A stretch of 64,000 nt of DNA, taken from Streptomyces virginiae (GTDB lineage Bacteria > Actinomycetota > Actinomycetes > Streptomycetales > Streptomycetaceae). The first letter of the stretch is position 1. The number at the start of each line of letters is the position of its first letter. The position numbers and the translations under genes are program-made. The stretch covers positions 186,001 through 250,000 of the forward strand of contig NZ_JOAK01000009.1 of NCBI RefSeq assembly GCF_000720455.1. The letters run 5' to 3'. The notes under the pieces are model-generated. The model worked only from the letters and a program-made list of their open reading frames with translations, was not told the DNA's origin and searched no databases. Shown one piece after another: positions 34,766 to 42,686 of the stretch.

Positions 34766-35580
34766 TGGTCCTGGAGGGCGGGGCGAGGGCGCGGTCCCCG
34801 CGGACCCCGCCCGTGCCGCGGTGGCCGCGGCCGCGCGTCACCCTGCTCCACGAGCTGGCGGCCGTCGCCGCCTGGATCGCCGTGATCGCGCTGACCCTGA
34901 CGGGTGCGGTGCACGGGGCCCGTACGGCGGCTCCGGCCCCGGTGGGCGAGGCACCGCACCACCACATGACCCCGTCACACACGGCCCACGCCGTACCCGG
35001 CGCCGGGGTCTTCGGGGGCCTCACGACGTGGGCGCTGATGTGCGTCGCGATGATGCTGCCGGCCGCGCTCCCGGCACTCGCCCACGTGGGCGCCAACAGC
35101 CTGCGGCGGCGTCGGCAGCGCGCGATGGCCGGCTTCGCCGCCGTCTACCTGCTGGTGTGGACGGGCTACGGAGCGCTGCTCCTCGCGCTCGCCCCGCTGT
35201 GGTCGCGGCTGCCCGGCGACGCCGTACTGGCCTGCGCGCTCGCGCTCGCGTCCGGCTGGCAGCTGACGGTCCACAAGCGGCGCGCCCTGCGCGACTGCCA
35301 CCGCTCCTCCCCGCTGCCCCTCAGCGGCCTGCGCGCCCTGGCGGGCACCGGCCGCTTCGGGCTGCGCCACGGCGGGGCCTGTCTGCGGTCGTGCTGGGCG
35401 CTGATGCTGGTGATGGCCGTGGCCGGCGGCGGTCCGGGCATGCTCGGCTGGATGGCGGCGCTCACCGGGACCGTCACCGCGGAGCGGTTCGCCCGTACCC
35501 CTAGGCGCTCGGCGAACCTCGCCGCCGCGGCCCTCGCGGCGGCCGCACTGGCGGTCGTCCTCGCACGGGCCCTCACCTGA
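34765..35580 (+). CDS. DUF2182 integral membrane protein, putative metal binding
   Basis: A 271-residue protein with about six or seven helices. After the first helix is an extracytoplasmic loop EAPHHHMTPSHTAHAVPGAG. The helix LTTWALMCVAMMLPAALPAL is the WxxMxxAMMxP-like signature of DUF2182, and CxxxCW (ACLRSCWALMLVMAVAGG) near the end is also conserved. DUF2182 members are annotated as predicted metal-binding membrane proteins. Its ATG shares a base with the tyrosinase TGA (TGATG), so the two are translated together. Supplying copper to the oxidase is a reasonable but unproven role. Confidence 0.83.
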   Translation: MVLEGGARARSPRTPPVPRWPRPRVTLLHELAAVAAWIAVIALTLTGAVHGARTAAPAPVGEAPHHHMTPSHTAHAVPGAGVFGGLTTWALMCVAMMLPAALPALAHVGANSLRRRRQRAMAGFAAVYLLVWTGYGALLLALAPLWSRLPGDAVLACALALASGWQLTVHKRRALRDCHRSSPLPLSGLRALAGTGRFGLRHGGACLRSCWALMLVMAVAGGGPGMLGWMAALTGTVTAERFARTPRRSANLAAAALAAAALAVVLARALT

Positions 35581-35586
35581 GGGGGC

Positions 35587-36003
35587 TCAGGCCGGCAGGT
35601 CCTGGAGGTTCAGCTGCCAGGACACGCCGAAGCGGTCGTTCACCCAGCCGAACCGGGCGCTGAAGCCGTACGAGCCCAGGGGCATCAGCTCCTTGCCGCC
35701 GTCGCCGAGGGCCGCGTAGAGGCGGTCGAGCTCGGCCGCGGACCCGCACTCCACGAAGAGCGAGACCGCCGGGGTGAAGCCGAACTCGTGCTTGACGTAA
35801 CTGTCGATGCACATGAACCGCTGTCCGGCGAGCGAGAACGTGGCGCGCAGCACGGTGCCCTCCTCGCCGGGACCGTCGGCGCCGTAACGGGTGATGTCGA
35901 TGACCTCGGAGTCGTCGAACAGGGAGGTGTAGAAGGTCAGCGCCTCCTCCGCCCTGCCCTCGAACATCAGGAACGTGGTGATCTTCTGGGGTGCCGAGGC
36001 CAT
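35587..36003 (-). CDS. VOC family protein (PhnB/3-demethylubiquinone-type)
   Basis: A 138-residue single VOC module beginning KITTFLMFEGRAEEALTFYT and ending GWVNDRFGVSWQLN, the hallmarks of PhnB-like proteins that fold as two beta-alpha-beta-beta-beta units. The family includes dioxygenases, glyoxalases and resistance proteins; function is not assignable here. ATG 36003 has GGAGG 9 nt upstream, and the open frame further 5' lacks a start signal. It converges closely with the DUF2182 gene (6 bp gap). Confidence 0.86.
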   Translation of the reverse strand: MASAPQKITTFLMFEGRAEEALTFYTSLFDDSEVIDITRYGADGPGEEGTVLRATFSLAGQRFMCIDSYVKHEFGFTPAVSLFVECGSAAELDRLYAALGDGGKELMPLGSYGFSARFGWVNDRFGVSWQLNLQDLPA

Positions 36004-36069
36004 CGAGCCTGTCCTCCGGGTGACGGGGTGGGAGCTTCGGGGCCGAGGCTGGAACACGCCACCGACCAT

Positions 36070-36087
36070 GCCGCTAAGGGCAGCGGC
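36070..36087 (-). terminator. Short hairpin after the DUF2278 gene
   Basis: GCCGCT (36070-36075) and AGCGGC (36082-36087) form a short stem directly at the end of the DUF2278 frame. It is weak and may not be functional. Confidence 0.3.
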
Positions 36088-36744
36088 CTACACCGGGTGT
36101 CCGTCGGCGTCCGTGTGGTCCTTCTGGGTGGAGAACTTGTTCAGGAACACGTCGTACCGGCCGTCGGGGCGGCGGGTCAGGGTCGCCCCGTCCTGCCAGA
36201 CGCCGTTCTCCGGCCACCACGGGCTGCCGAGCGGGTCGCCCTGGTTCTGGTGGATGTTGTGCACGCCCAGGCCGGTGTCGAAGGGTTCCCCGAAGACCAG
36301 CACCGGACGGCCGACGACGAGCATCGGCTCGAAGGCGAGCGCGGCGTCGAGATTGGTCCCCGAGGTCCAGGGCCGGGAGGTCTTCACCAGCCGATCGAGC
36401 AGCTCCCGCAACCGCTCGGGCAGCCACGAGGGCCAGGTGGGTCCGCCCCGCAACCCCGGATGGCGGATGTAGTCGAGGGCGCCGGACCCGGCCGTACGGG
36501 CCAGCTCGTGGTACCCGGGCGCCAGTGCGGCCACCGGGCCGAGCGCGGCGGCGTCCACCGTGAACACCTTCCACTGCACCCCGGTCGCCGAGTCGTGACT
36601 GTCCACGTCGACGGCGCACTTGTAGCGGCCGCCCGGCGCGTCGACCCGGAGATTGACGTGGAACCACGCCCCCTCCGTGTCGGGGGTGTCCCGGAAGTGC
36701 TGGTGCAGGGTCCCGGAGAGGACTCCGTAGTGCGCGAAGGGCAT
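36088..36744 (-). CDS. DUF2278 family protein
   Basis: A 218-residue predicted soluble protein starting MPFAHYGVLSGTLHQHFRDT. Conserved-looking blocks are HFHVNLRVDAPGG-like text (AWFHVNLRVDAPGGRYKCAV), GALDYIRHPGL and VLVFGEPFDTGLGVHNIHQN, then GDPLGSPWWPENGVWQDGA. These match DUF2278 proteins, whose function is not established; the paired His and Asp suggest a metal or phosphate-ester site. ATG 36744 is the first Met with family-like sequence, though its ribosome-binding site is weak (GGGG). The frame runs further upstream without coding character. Confidence 0.8.
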   Translation of the reverse strand: MPFAHYGVLSGTLHQHFRDTPDTEGAWFHVNLRVDAPGGRYKCAVDVDSHDSATGVQWKVFTVDAAALGPVAALAPGYHELARTAGSGALDYIRHPGLRGGPTWPSWLPERLRELLDRLVKTSRPWTSGTNLDAALAFEPMLVVGRPVLVFGEPFDTGLGVHNIHQNQGDPLGSPWWPENGVWQDGATLTRRPDGRYDVFLNKFSTQKDHTDADGHPV

Positions 36745-36933
36745 GGACCCCAGTGAAGCACCGGGCCGCACGACGGGCACCGCGACGCGCGACGAGGCAG
36801 GTGCGAGCCAGGAGGGTGGTTGTGGTCGGCGGACGAGAGGGGACCGGAGCGGGGCCCGGCCGGTCCGCCTACCGTCGATCACGCGCGGTCCGTTCGGCCC
36901 GTGCACCGTGTTCACACAAGAGGTCGAACCTTC

Positions 36934-37353
36934 ATGAGTCTCAGCATCCGCAACCAGATCGCAGGCACCGTCACCGCCGTCACCGTCGGCGAGGCCATGG
37001 CGGCGGTCAAGGTCCGGCTGGAAGGGGGCCAGGACATCACCGCGGCCATCACCGCCGACGCCGTCAAGGACCTCGGTCTCACCACGGGCTCCGCGGTCAC
37101 GGCCCTGGTCAAGGCCACCGAGGTGGCCCTGGCCACCGGCGCGGTGGAGAACATCTCCATCCGCAACCAGCTCACCGGCACGGTCGTCGACGTGGCCACC
37201 GGCCCGGCCATGGCCGCGGTACGCGTCGACGTGAACGGCGGCGGCCTGACCGCGGCCGTCACCGCCGACGCCGTCGAGGCACTGGGCCTGGCCGCCGGCT
37301 CACCCGTCGTGGCGCTGATCAAGTCGACCGAGATCTCCCTCGCCACCGCCTGA
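36934..37353 (+). CDS. Molbindin: tandem Mop (TOBE) molybdate-binding protein
   Basis: A 139-residue cytoplasmic protein made of two Mop domains (about 1-68 and 72-139). Each starts with SIRNQ(I/L)xGTVxxVxxGxAMAAV and ends with LVKATEVALAT or LIKSTEISLAT. Such di-Mop proteins assemble as trimers that store molybdate or tungstate oxyanions. No molybdate ABC transporter or cofactor gene is nearby. ATG 36934 lies 9 nt after AGAGG. The DUF2278 gene upstream is divergent, with 189 bp between them that probably hold both promoters. Confidence 0.9.
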   Translation: MSLSIRNQIAGTVTAVTVGEAMAAVKVRLEGGQDITAAITADAVKDLGLTTGSAVTALVKATEVALATGAVENISIRNQLTGTVVDVATGPAMAAVRVDVNGGGLTAAVTADAVEALGLAAGSPVVALIKSTEISLATA

Positions 37354-37702
37354 CCCGTCCTCAGACGTCCGGCGCCCGGGGGGCTTACCGATCAGGCCGG
37401 GCTCGCCAGCGCGCCGAACGACACGTGGGTGACGGCGCTGACGTAGCGCGCCCCGCACCGGTCCGACGGGACGACCAGCGCCGAACCAGGTCGTGGACCG
37501 CCGTGTCGTGATGGGTGTGCGGATTGCGCTTGCGGAATGTATCAGTCGGATAAGGCCGCAAGTGAGCCGTATTCCAGGAATTAACCTGGCAACTGCGGTA
37601 CTTGTCGGTAGCTTCGTACGTTTGCCCGGGCCGATGCCGGTGCGCCGGGATAGGGTCCCCTCAAGTCCCGCACATGCGAGGTCCTCAAGGGGGAGATCAG
37701 CC
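37354..37702 (-). pseudogene. Intergenic region with a coding relic of unknown family
   Basis: No intact gene is present in this 349-bp gap. On the - strand a short open stretch ends at a TGA (37392-37394) and reads SALVVPSDRC...ARYVSAVTHVSFGALASPA, which looks like a true protein C-terminus. Nothing sensible continues upstream beyond about 37505. It is probably the 3' remnant of a deleted gene. The right part, less G+C-rich, has an inverted pair CTTGCGG/CCGCAAG and likely holds the promoter of the DUF1801 gene. Confidence 0.25.
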
Positions 37703-38155
37703 ATGAGCAGCACCGAAAGCGCCAAGCACGAGGGATTCACGGCCGAGGAGCGGGCCGCGATGAAGGACCACGCCCAGGAGCTGAAGACGGCGGCGCGCCG
37801 CAGCTCGCGCGCCGACAAGGCGGCGGCCGCCGAGCAGGACGTGCTCGCGAAGATCGCCGAGATGCAGGACTCCGACCGGGTCATGGCCGAGCGCGTCCAC
37901 GCCGTCATCACGGCCTGCGCCCCGTCGCTCGCGCCGAAGCTCTGGTACGGGATGCCGTCCTACGCCCTGGACGGGAAGGTCGTGGTCTTCTTCCAGAGCG
38001 CGGAGAAGTTCAAGGCCCGTTACGCGACCCTCGGGTTCAGCGACCTGGCGAAGCTCGACGAGGACACGATGTGGGCGGCCGGCTTCGCCCTGACCGAGGT
38101 GACGCCCGAGGTGGAGGAGCGGATCGCCGCGCTCGTGAAGCGGGCGGTGGGCTGA
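37703..38155 (+). CDS. DUF1801 / YdhG-like protein
   Basis: A 150-residue cytoplasmic protein. After a charged helical N-terminus (EERAAMKDHAQELKTAARRS) comes the DUF1801 fold: MAERVHAVITACAPSLAPKL, WYGMPSYALDGKVVVFFQSA and KARYATLGFSDLAKLDEDTM. The W-Y-G-M-P motif is typical. Relatives such as Bacillus YdhG/Fra have been linked to iron-chaperone activity; that role is uncertain here. ATG 37703 has AAGGGGGAG about 8 nt upstream. A strong bidirectional hairpin follows the stop. Confidence 0.85.
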   Translation: MSSTESAKHEGFTAEERAAMKDHAQELKTAARRSSRADKAAAAEQDVLAKIAEMQDSDRVMAERVHAVITACAPSLAPKLWYGMPSYALDGKVVVFFQSAEKFKARYATLGFSDLAKLDEDTMWAAGFALTEVTPEVEERIAALVKRAVG

Positions 38156-38175
38156 GCCGGGGCCGCGGCGGCCGA

Positions 38176-38209
38176 CCCGGTCCGCCGTCGTGAACGACGG
38201 CGGACCGGG
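38176..38209. terminator. Bidirectional terminator
   Basis: A perfect 15-bp stem CCCGGTCCGCCGTCG (38176-38190) with its complement (38195-38209) and a TGAA loop separates the convergent DUF1801 and lipoprotein genes. Confidence 0.8.
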
Positions 38210-38232
38210 CCGGGAACCGCGGTCGCGTCCCG

Positions 38233-38658
38233 TCAGTAGGTGGGGCAGATGTTGGCCTGGACGGTGGCGAGGATGAGCGCGCTCTTGGTCGGGCCGAAGC
38301 CGTTGGGGTGGTCGGGACCGAGGAAACGCCGCTCGACCTGGGCGACGCGCTCGCTGGGGTCCTTCTCGTCCTTCATGGCGGTGCACTGGTCGCGTCCGCG
38401 GCTGATGGCCTTGTCGTCATCGCCGTTCACGATCTCGGGGTCTATGCCGCCCAGGGTGGCGAGGTAGATGACGCGCTTGTCGCCGGTGGGCGCGGGCGGT
38501 ACGCCGGCGGCGTCCGCGGGGCCGGTGGCGCCGGGCGGGGCCGAAGGCGTGCTGGCGACCGGCGCGGGTCGGGCGTCGGCCTCGGGCTCGCCGGCGCAGC
38601 CGGTGAGGGCGAACAGTGTGACGGTGGCCAGCAGCGTGGCGATCTGGGGTGTGCGCAT
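38233..38658 (-). CDS. DUF732-like lipoprotein
   Basis: A 141-residue secreted protein. Residues 1-21 form a lipoprotein signal with lipobox ALTGCAG. A Pro/Ala-rich linker of about 30 residues follows. The C-terminal 80 residues (VIYLATLGGIDPEIVNGDDD ... SALILATVQANICPTY) with a Cys pair match the small helical DUF732 domain common in actinobacterial lipoproteins; its role is unknown. ATG 38658 is chosen because it directly starts the signal peptide; no good ribosome-binding site is visible, and an in-frame GTG two codons upstream is possible. Confidence 0.75.
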   Translation of the reverse strand: MRTPQIATLLATVTLFALTGCAGEPEADARPAPVASTPSAPPGATGPADAAGVPPAPTGDKRVIYLATLGGIDPEIVNGDDDKAISRGRDQCTAMKDEKDPSERVAQVERRFLGPDHPNGFGPTKSALILATVQANICPTY

Positions 38659-38797
38659 CAGGACATGGTGAGCGCCCGCCGCCACGGAGGGCATGCCCGT
38701 GACGCAGCTGTGACGCACAGAGCGCCGAAGGCGGCCCGCGCGTGGAGCAGTCGGGGCCGCCGGGCGGGTGGCGGTTCCGGGGTGGGGGCGCGAACGG

Positions 38798-39103
38798 CTA
38801 TCGGATCGGCTCGGGGACGGTCAGGACCACCGTGCGGCCGTCCGGGTCGGTCAGGGTGTGCCGGCCGGGCGTCCGGCCCTCTGCGTCGCGCGTCGGCGCC
38901 GTCAGGCCGAGGCGCAGGTAGCCGGTCTCCGGGCGGCGCGTGGCCGGATAGAGCTCCAGCACGCCTCCGTCGGCGAAGGTCGCCGCGTAGTGGTCCGGCC
39001 CGGTGCCGTGCTTCTCCGGTACGAGGTCGAGGCCGAGGCCCGCGTAGAACGCGCGGCACTCCTCCAGCCGGGTCGTGTGGATCACGAGCAGGTCGATGGT
39101 CAT
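38798..39103 (-). CDS. Small VOC/glyoxalase-like protein
   Basis: A 101-residue protein equal to one VOC module: TIDLLVIHTTRLEECRAFYA at the start, GLDLVPEKHGTGPDHYAATF, GVLELYPATRR, and TDPDGRTVVLTVPEP at the end. Metal ligands expected for a glyoxalase could be His8 and Glu in LELYP, but dimer contacts are needed for a full site. ATG 39103 is followed by the family start, though the ribosome-binding site is weak. It diverges from a hypothetical gene about 157 bp away. Confidence 0.8.
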   Translation of the reverse strand: MTIDLLVIHTTRLEECRAFYAGLGLDLVPEKHGTGPDHYAATFADGGVLELYPATRRPETGYLRLGLTAPTRDAEGRTPGRHTLTDPDGRTVVLTVPEPIR

Positions 39104-39259
39104 GAGGCACCGCCCGCGGGGTCGGCGGGCCTGTGGTGTCGGACGATGAAGCCGGGCATCCGTTCCCTTCCGTCGCGTGTGACCTCCCGTCAACTTAAGC
39201 TGCCCGGTGTGCCGTCCGGTGGCCGGGGCCGGCCGCCGACGGCGTGAGGGGGAGGGGCG

Positions 39260-39673
39260 ATGGGACGGATGCTGTTCGTGCTCCGGTACCGGAACGGGGA
39301 GCCGGAGCCCTTGGGCACCCCTGTGCTGCGGGAGGTCCTGGGGCCGTACGCGGTCGCCGCGGACGCCGACTTCCGTGACGGCGTGCTGATCCGGACCACC
39401 GACGGCCATGACGTGGAGATCGACGTCAACGAGGTCTGCCTCGCCGTCAGCCGCTTCCCGCCGGGGCAGTTCTTCGACGTCCTGGCCCGCCTCGTGGACC
39501 GGCTCGGGGCGAGCGTGGTCCCGATGGACCGGCCGGCGGTCCTGCGGCGCGAAGAGGACCGCGCGCACCTCCCCCCGGCCGGACGGCGGGAGGCCGTCGT
39601 CGTCGCCATGACCGGCCGCGCCCTCGAAGCCGCCCTCACGGACGGGGGCGGGCCGGGGGCATGTCGTAGGTGA
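39260..39673 (+). CDS. Hypothetical protein
   Basis: A 137-residue protein I do not recognise. It starts MGRMLFVLRYRNGEPEPLGT behind a strong GAGGGGGAGGGGC ribosome-binding site, and has alternating strands (GVLIRTTDGHDVEIDVNEVC) and a helix RFPPGQFFDVLARLVDRLGA, suggesting a compact alpha/beta domain. No membrane or signal segment is present. Its last 38 bp overlap the convergent acetyltransferase gene, so the two transcripts have complementary 3' ends. Confidence 0.68.
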   Translation: MGRMLFVLRYRNGEPEPLGTPVLREVLGPYAVAADADFRDGVLIRTTDGHDVEIDVNEVCLAVSRFPPGQFFDVLARLVDRLGASVVPMDRPAVLRREEDRAHLPPAGRREAVVVAMTGRALEAALTDGGGPGACRR

Positions 39674-40100
39674 CCCACATGGTGCGCGTGGCCACCTGGT
39701 CGTACTTGGCCCTCGCCCGGTGGTTGTCGTCCGCGGTGATCCAGCGCACCACGCTCCAGCCCCGTTCGGCCGCGAGCTCCCGCAGCGCGCCCAGCAGCAG
39801 GTCGGCGGCGCCCGAACCGCGGTGCTGCGGCGCCACGAACAGGTCGTCGAGGAAGCAGCCGACCGTCGCCGAGAGGGGTCGGGCGAAGGGGCGGTAGTGG
39901 GCCAGGCCCAGGAGCCGGCCCGCGGTGTCCTCGGCCACCAGGGCGCTCACCTCGTGGGCCGGATCGGTCACCCACGACCACACCGTGGCGGCCGCCTCCT
40001 CGGTCTGCTCCACCTCGTAGAAGTCGGCGTAGCCGCGGTACAGGACGCGCCACTGCGCGAAGTCCCCGGGCCGTAGGGCGCGCACGGTGATGTCGGACAT
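39636..40100 (-). CDS. GNAT family N-acetyltransferase
   Basis: A 154-residue acetyl-CoA-dependent transferase. The fold is read from ITVRALRPGDFAQWRVLYRG (strand 1 and helix 1), EVSALVAEDTAGRLLGLAHY, then FLDDLFVAPQHRGSGAADLL, the acetyl-CoA pyrophosphate loop (Q/RxxGxG/A as QHRGSGA), and RWITADDNHRARAKYDQVAT. The acceptor is unknown; similar enzymes act on small amines. ATG 40100 has AGGAG 9 nt upstream. Confidence 0.88.
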   Translation of the reverse strand: MSDITVRALRPGDFAQWRVLYRGYADFYEVEQTEEAAATVWSWVTDPAHEVSALVAEDTAGRLLGLAHYRPFARPLSATVGCFLDDLFVAPQHRGSGAADLLLGALRELAAERGWSVVRWITADDNHRARAKYDQVATRTMWVTYDMPPARPRP

Positions 40101-40231
40101 GGGGCTGGACTCCTGTGGTCGAGGGATACGGAGAATCGATCATCGTGGAGTCCGGCCGAGGAGGCAGCTGCCGCGGTGTCGAAACCGGGACGGCCGACAT
40201 CGCCGCCGTGGACGATGGCGCGGCGGCCCGG

Positions 40232-40648
40232 TCAGCCCTCGGGCGTGCTGATGTTGACGAGCCAGGTGATGCCGAAGCGGTCCGTGCACATGCCGAAGAC
40301 GTCGCCCCACATCTGCTTCTCCAGCGGCACCGAGACCGTGCCGCCGCCGCTGAGCGCGTCCCAGTAGCCGCGCAGTTCGGCGGCGTCATCCCCGCTGAGG
40401 CTCACCGAGATGTTGTTGCCGGGACTGTGCTGCGTCCCCGGAGGGTTGTCGGCTCCCATGAGCGTGAAGCCGCCGGTGGTCTCCAGCATGCCGTGCATGA
40501 TCCTGTCGGCGGCGTCGCCGGCGTCCGCGCCGCCGATGTCGCCGTAGGTGTTCAGCGACAGCGTGCCGCCGAAGACCTCCTCGTAGAACTCCATGGCCTG
40601 CCGGGCGTCGCCGTCGAAGCTGATGTACGGGTTGAGTCGCGAGGGCAT
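40232..40648 (-). CDS. VOC family protein (PhnB-like)
   Basis: A 138-residue VOC protein with RLNPYISFDGDARQAMEFYE at the start and MWGDVFGMCTDRFGITWLVN at the end, the two diagnostic blocks of PhnB-like members. It resembles the gene at 35587-36003 in type but the sequences are clearly different paralogues. ATG 40648 is 7 nt downstream of AAGGGA. The divergent DUF4232 lipoprotein gene begins 192 bp away. Confidence 0.87.
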   Translation of the reverse strand: MPSRLNPYISFDGDARQAMEFYEEVFGGTLSLNTYGDIGGADAGDAADRIMHGMLETTGGFTLMGADNPPGTQHSPGNNISVSLSGDDAAELRGYWDALSGGGTVSVPLEKQMWGDVFGMCTDRFGITWLVNISTPEG

Positions 40649-40840
40649 GGCATGTTCCCTTCGTGCTGATCTGCGGTGATTTTCAGGTTAGGTGAGGCGG
40701 GAGCGGCGCGCCGGTCATCGTGGTGGACTCGGCAACGCCCCGTCACCAAGCTGTGAAGCTTCGGCGGGATGCTGGTGCCAGGCCCGCCGGTACCGGCCCG
40801 GCCCAGCCCGCGCTCGCCGCGCCTCATCTGGGGGAACACC

Positions 40841-41500
40841 ATGAGCACCGTTCGCAGAACCGCCGTCGCCCTCGCCGCCCTGTCCGCCCTGGCCCTGACC
40901 GCCTGCGGGCCCACCGGGGACGACGCGGCGGGCGGTACCGGCACGCCGTCCGCCGGCGCGACCCCGAGCGCGTCGGCGTCCGCTTCCGCCGCGCCGTCGA
41001 AGTCCGCGACGCCGGCGGCGAAGCCGGCCAAGCCGACGAAGTCCGCCGGGTCCCCCGGCGCGAGCGCGCCGGCAGACCCGGACTTCGACGTCTTCCCGTG
41101 CAGCACCTACGACGTGACGTTCACCGCGAGCCTGGCGGAGCCCACGACCAGCAGCTACCTGCTGAAGATCACCAACAAGGGGACGAAGGCGTGCAGGGCG
41201 CTCGGGCACCCGGTCGTGACCTTCGGCGGTCTGGACGGGCAGGCCACGGAGCGCGGCAAGGCCCCCGGCATCGAGGACGCGATCCGGCTCGACCCGGGCG
41301 AGTCGGCCTACGCCGGGCTCATGGGCGGCGCCGCCGACGGCACCGGCAAGACCGTCGACTCGATCGCCATGACCATGAACACCGAGTCCGACCTGGCGCA
41401 GACCCCGCTCAAGGCGGCCACTCCGGGCCTGTACGTCTCCTCCACCAAGAACTCCGTGACCCCCTGGGTGGACAACGCCGAGGACGCCCTGAGCCTGTAA
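40841..41500 (+). CDS. DUF4232 lipoprotein
   Basis: A 219-residue secreted lipoprotein. Lipobox LALTACG puts the lipidated Cys at about residue 22. A 60-residue Ser/Ala/Pro/Lys linker follows. The DUF4232 domain starts VFPCSTYDVTFTASLAEPTT and contains LLKITNKGTKACRALGHPVV and a late NSVTPWVDNAEDA. Its two Cys could form a disulphide. DUF4232 is a beta-sandwich of unknown role common in Streptomyces cell-surface proteins. ATG 40841 follows GGGGGAACACC. Confidence 0.87.
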   Translation: MSTVRRTAVALAALSALALTACGPTGDDAAGGTGTPSAGATPSASASASAAPSKSATPAAKPAKPTKSAGSPGASAPADPDFDVFPCSTYDVTFTASLAEPTTSSYLLKITNKGTKACRALGHPVVTFGGLDGQATERGKAPGIEDAIRLDPGESAYAGLMGGAADGTGKTVDSIAMTMNTESDLAQTPLKAATPGLYVSSTKNSVTPWVDNAEDALSL

Positions 41501-41611
41501 CCCTGACGGGTGACACTGACCGTGCTGCGGCGGGTCGCGGGCGGGGGTGGCGGGGAGCCGTCAGGAGACTGCCGGGAAGTGGGGCCGTCCAGGACGCAGA
41601 AGGAGCACTTC

Positions 41612-41887
41612 ATGCTGGAAAGACAGCGTCGCAAGAACACCACCGACGTCACCTTCGTGCTGCCCGGGGGCGACCCGCCCGGCCCCGTCAGCGTCGTGGG
41701 AACCTTCAACGACTGGCAGCCCGGCGCCCACGTACTCCAACCCCGGCCCGACGGCATGCGGGCGGTGACGGTCGCGCTGCCCGCCAAGGCCACGCACTCC
41801 TTCCGCTACCTCGCCGCCGGCGACTACTGGTTCGACGACGCGGCCGCCGACGGGCACGACGGCGCCAACAGCCGCCTGAACACCTGA
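41612..41887 (+). CDS. Stand-alone CBM48 / isoamylase N-terminal-like domain protein
   Basis: A 91-residue protein consisting almost entirely of one glycogen-recognition-like beta domain: TTDVTFVLPGGDPPGPVSVV, GTFNDWQPGAHVLQPRPDGM and HSFRYLAAGDYWFDDAAADG. These match the AMPK-beta/isoamylase-type carbohydrate-binding fold. Free-standing copies occur in actinobacteria; whether they bind glycogen is not known. AAGGAG 6 nt before ATG 41612 fixes the start. There is no catalytic domain, signal or obvious partner nearby. Confidence 0.83.
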   Translation: MLERQRRKNTTDVTFVLPGGDPPGPVSVVGTFNDWQPGAHVLQPRPDGMRAVTVALPAKATHSFRYLAAGDYWFDDAAADGHDGANSRLNT

Positions 41888-42095
41888 CGTCCGCCCGCTG
41901 AGCTGAGCGGCACGCTCCGCACCGGCACGCCCGCCGCTGCGGAGCGTTCGCACGACTCGGTCGAGGTCAACGCGCGACTCCGGGAATCCCCACATCGGGG
42001 GATCCGCTCCCCGCCGCCCGCGTGTGCGCGCCGGCCGCTCCCGCGGAGGTGCTACACAGCGGCATCCACCCGGAGCAGACCCGAGGAGCGGACGG

Positions 42096-42686
42096 ATGAT
42101 GCAGAGCCCGGCGGGCCACCGCCGCACGGAAGGCGGAGCCGCCGTAGCGGGCGGGTACGCGGACACGGACGCGGAAGCGGAAGCGGACGCGGACGACGCC
42201 GCTGCCCCGGCCGCGCTCGCCGGTGCGACCGGGATGGTGATGGCCCTGGTGCCCTGCACGGCCGAGAGTGCCCGGCGCGTCCTCGGCGACGCGGCGCGGG
42301 CGGCGGGCGTCACCCTCGCCCTGATGGCGCGCACCGTCATCGCGACGCGCACCTGCCCCGCGGACGTGGACCCGGACTGCGAGCGGGCGCTGCGCGCGGA
42401 GATCGGGCACGCCCGCAGCCCGCAGCCCCCTTCACCACCCGCGCCGGGAACGCTCCTGCCGGCCCCGGACGTTCTGCGCGGGCACCTCAACCACCTGCGG
42501 GCCCTGCGCCGCCGTACGCTGGCCGCGCCCGAGGACCCCGGGCTGCGCGCCGCGCTCGAGGACGCCGCGTACACGCTGTGCGTCCTGATGGGACAGCGCA
42601 ACGCCCACGGCGCCCTGCTGGCCGCCGAGGAGCGGGTGGCCGCTCACCGGCTTCCCCCCTGCGCGGCCCCGGGCGGGCCCGCCTGA
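42096..42686 (+). CDS. ANTAR-like plus DUF5133 protein
   Basis: A 196-residue protein. The N-terminal 30 residues are acidic and low complexity (TDAEAEADADDAA). Residues about 45-90 (GATGMVMALVPCTAESARRV, LGDAARAAGVTLALMARTVI) follow the helical pattern of ANTAR RNA-binding domains, though key residues were not checked. The C-terminal 75 residues (LPAPDVLRGHLNHLRALRRR, LEDAAYTLCVLMGQRNAHGA) match DUF5133, usually a stand-alone small Streptomyces protein. GAGGAG is 7 nt before ATG 42096. Its 3' end overlaps the convergent nucleoside hydrolase by 43 bp. Confidence 0.72.
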   Translation: MMQSPAGHRRTEGGAAVAGGYADTDAEAEADADDAAAPAALAGATGMVMALVPCTAESARRVLGDAARAAGVTLALMARTVIATRTCPADVDPDCERALRAEIGHARSPQPPSPPAPGTLLPAPDVLRGHLNHLRALRRRTLAAPEDPGLRAALEDAAYTLCVLMGQRNAHGALLAAEERVAAHRLPPCAAPGGPA

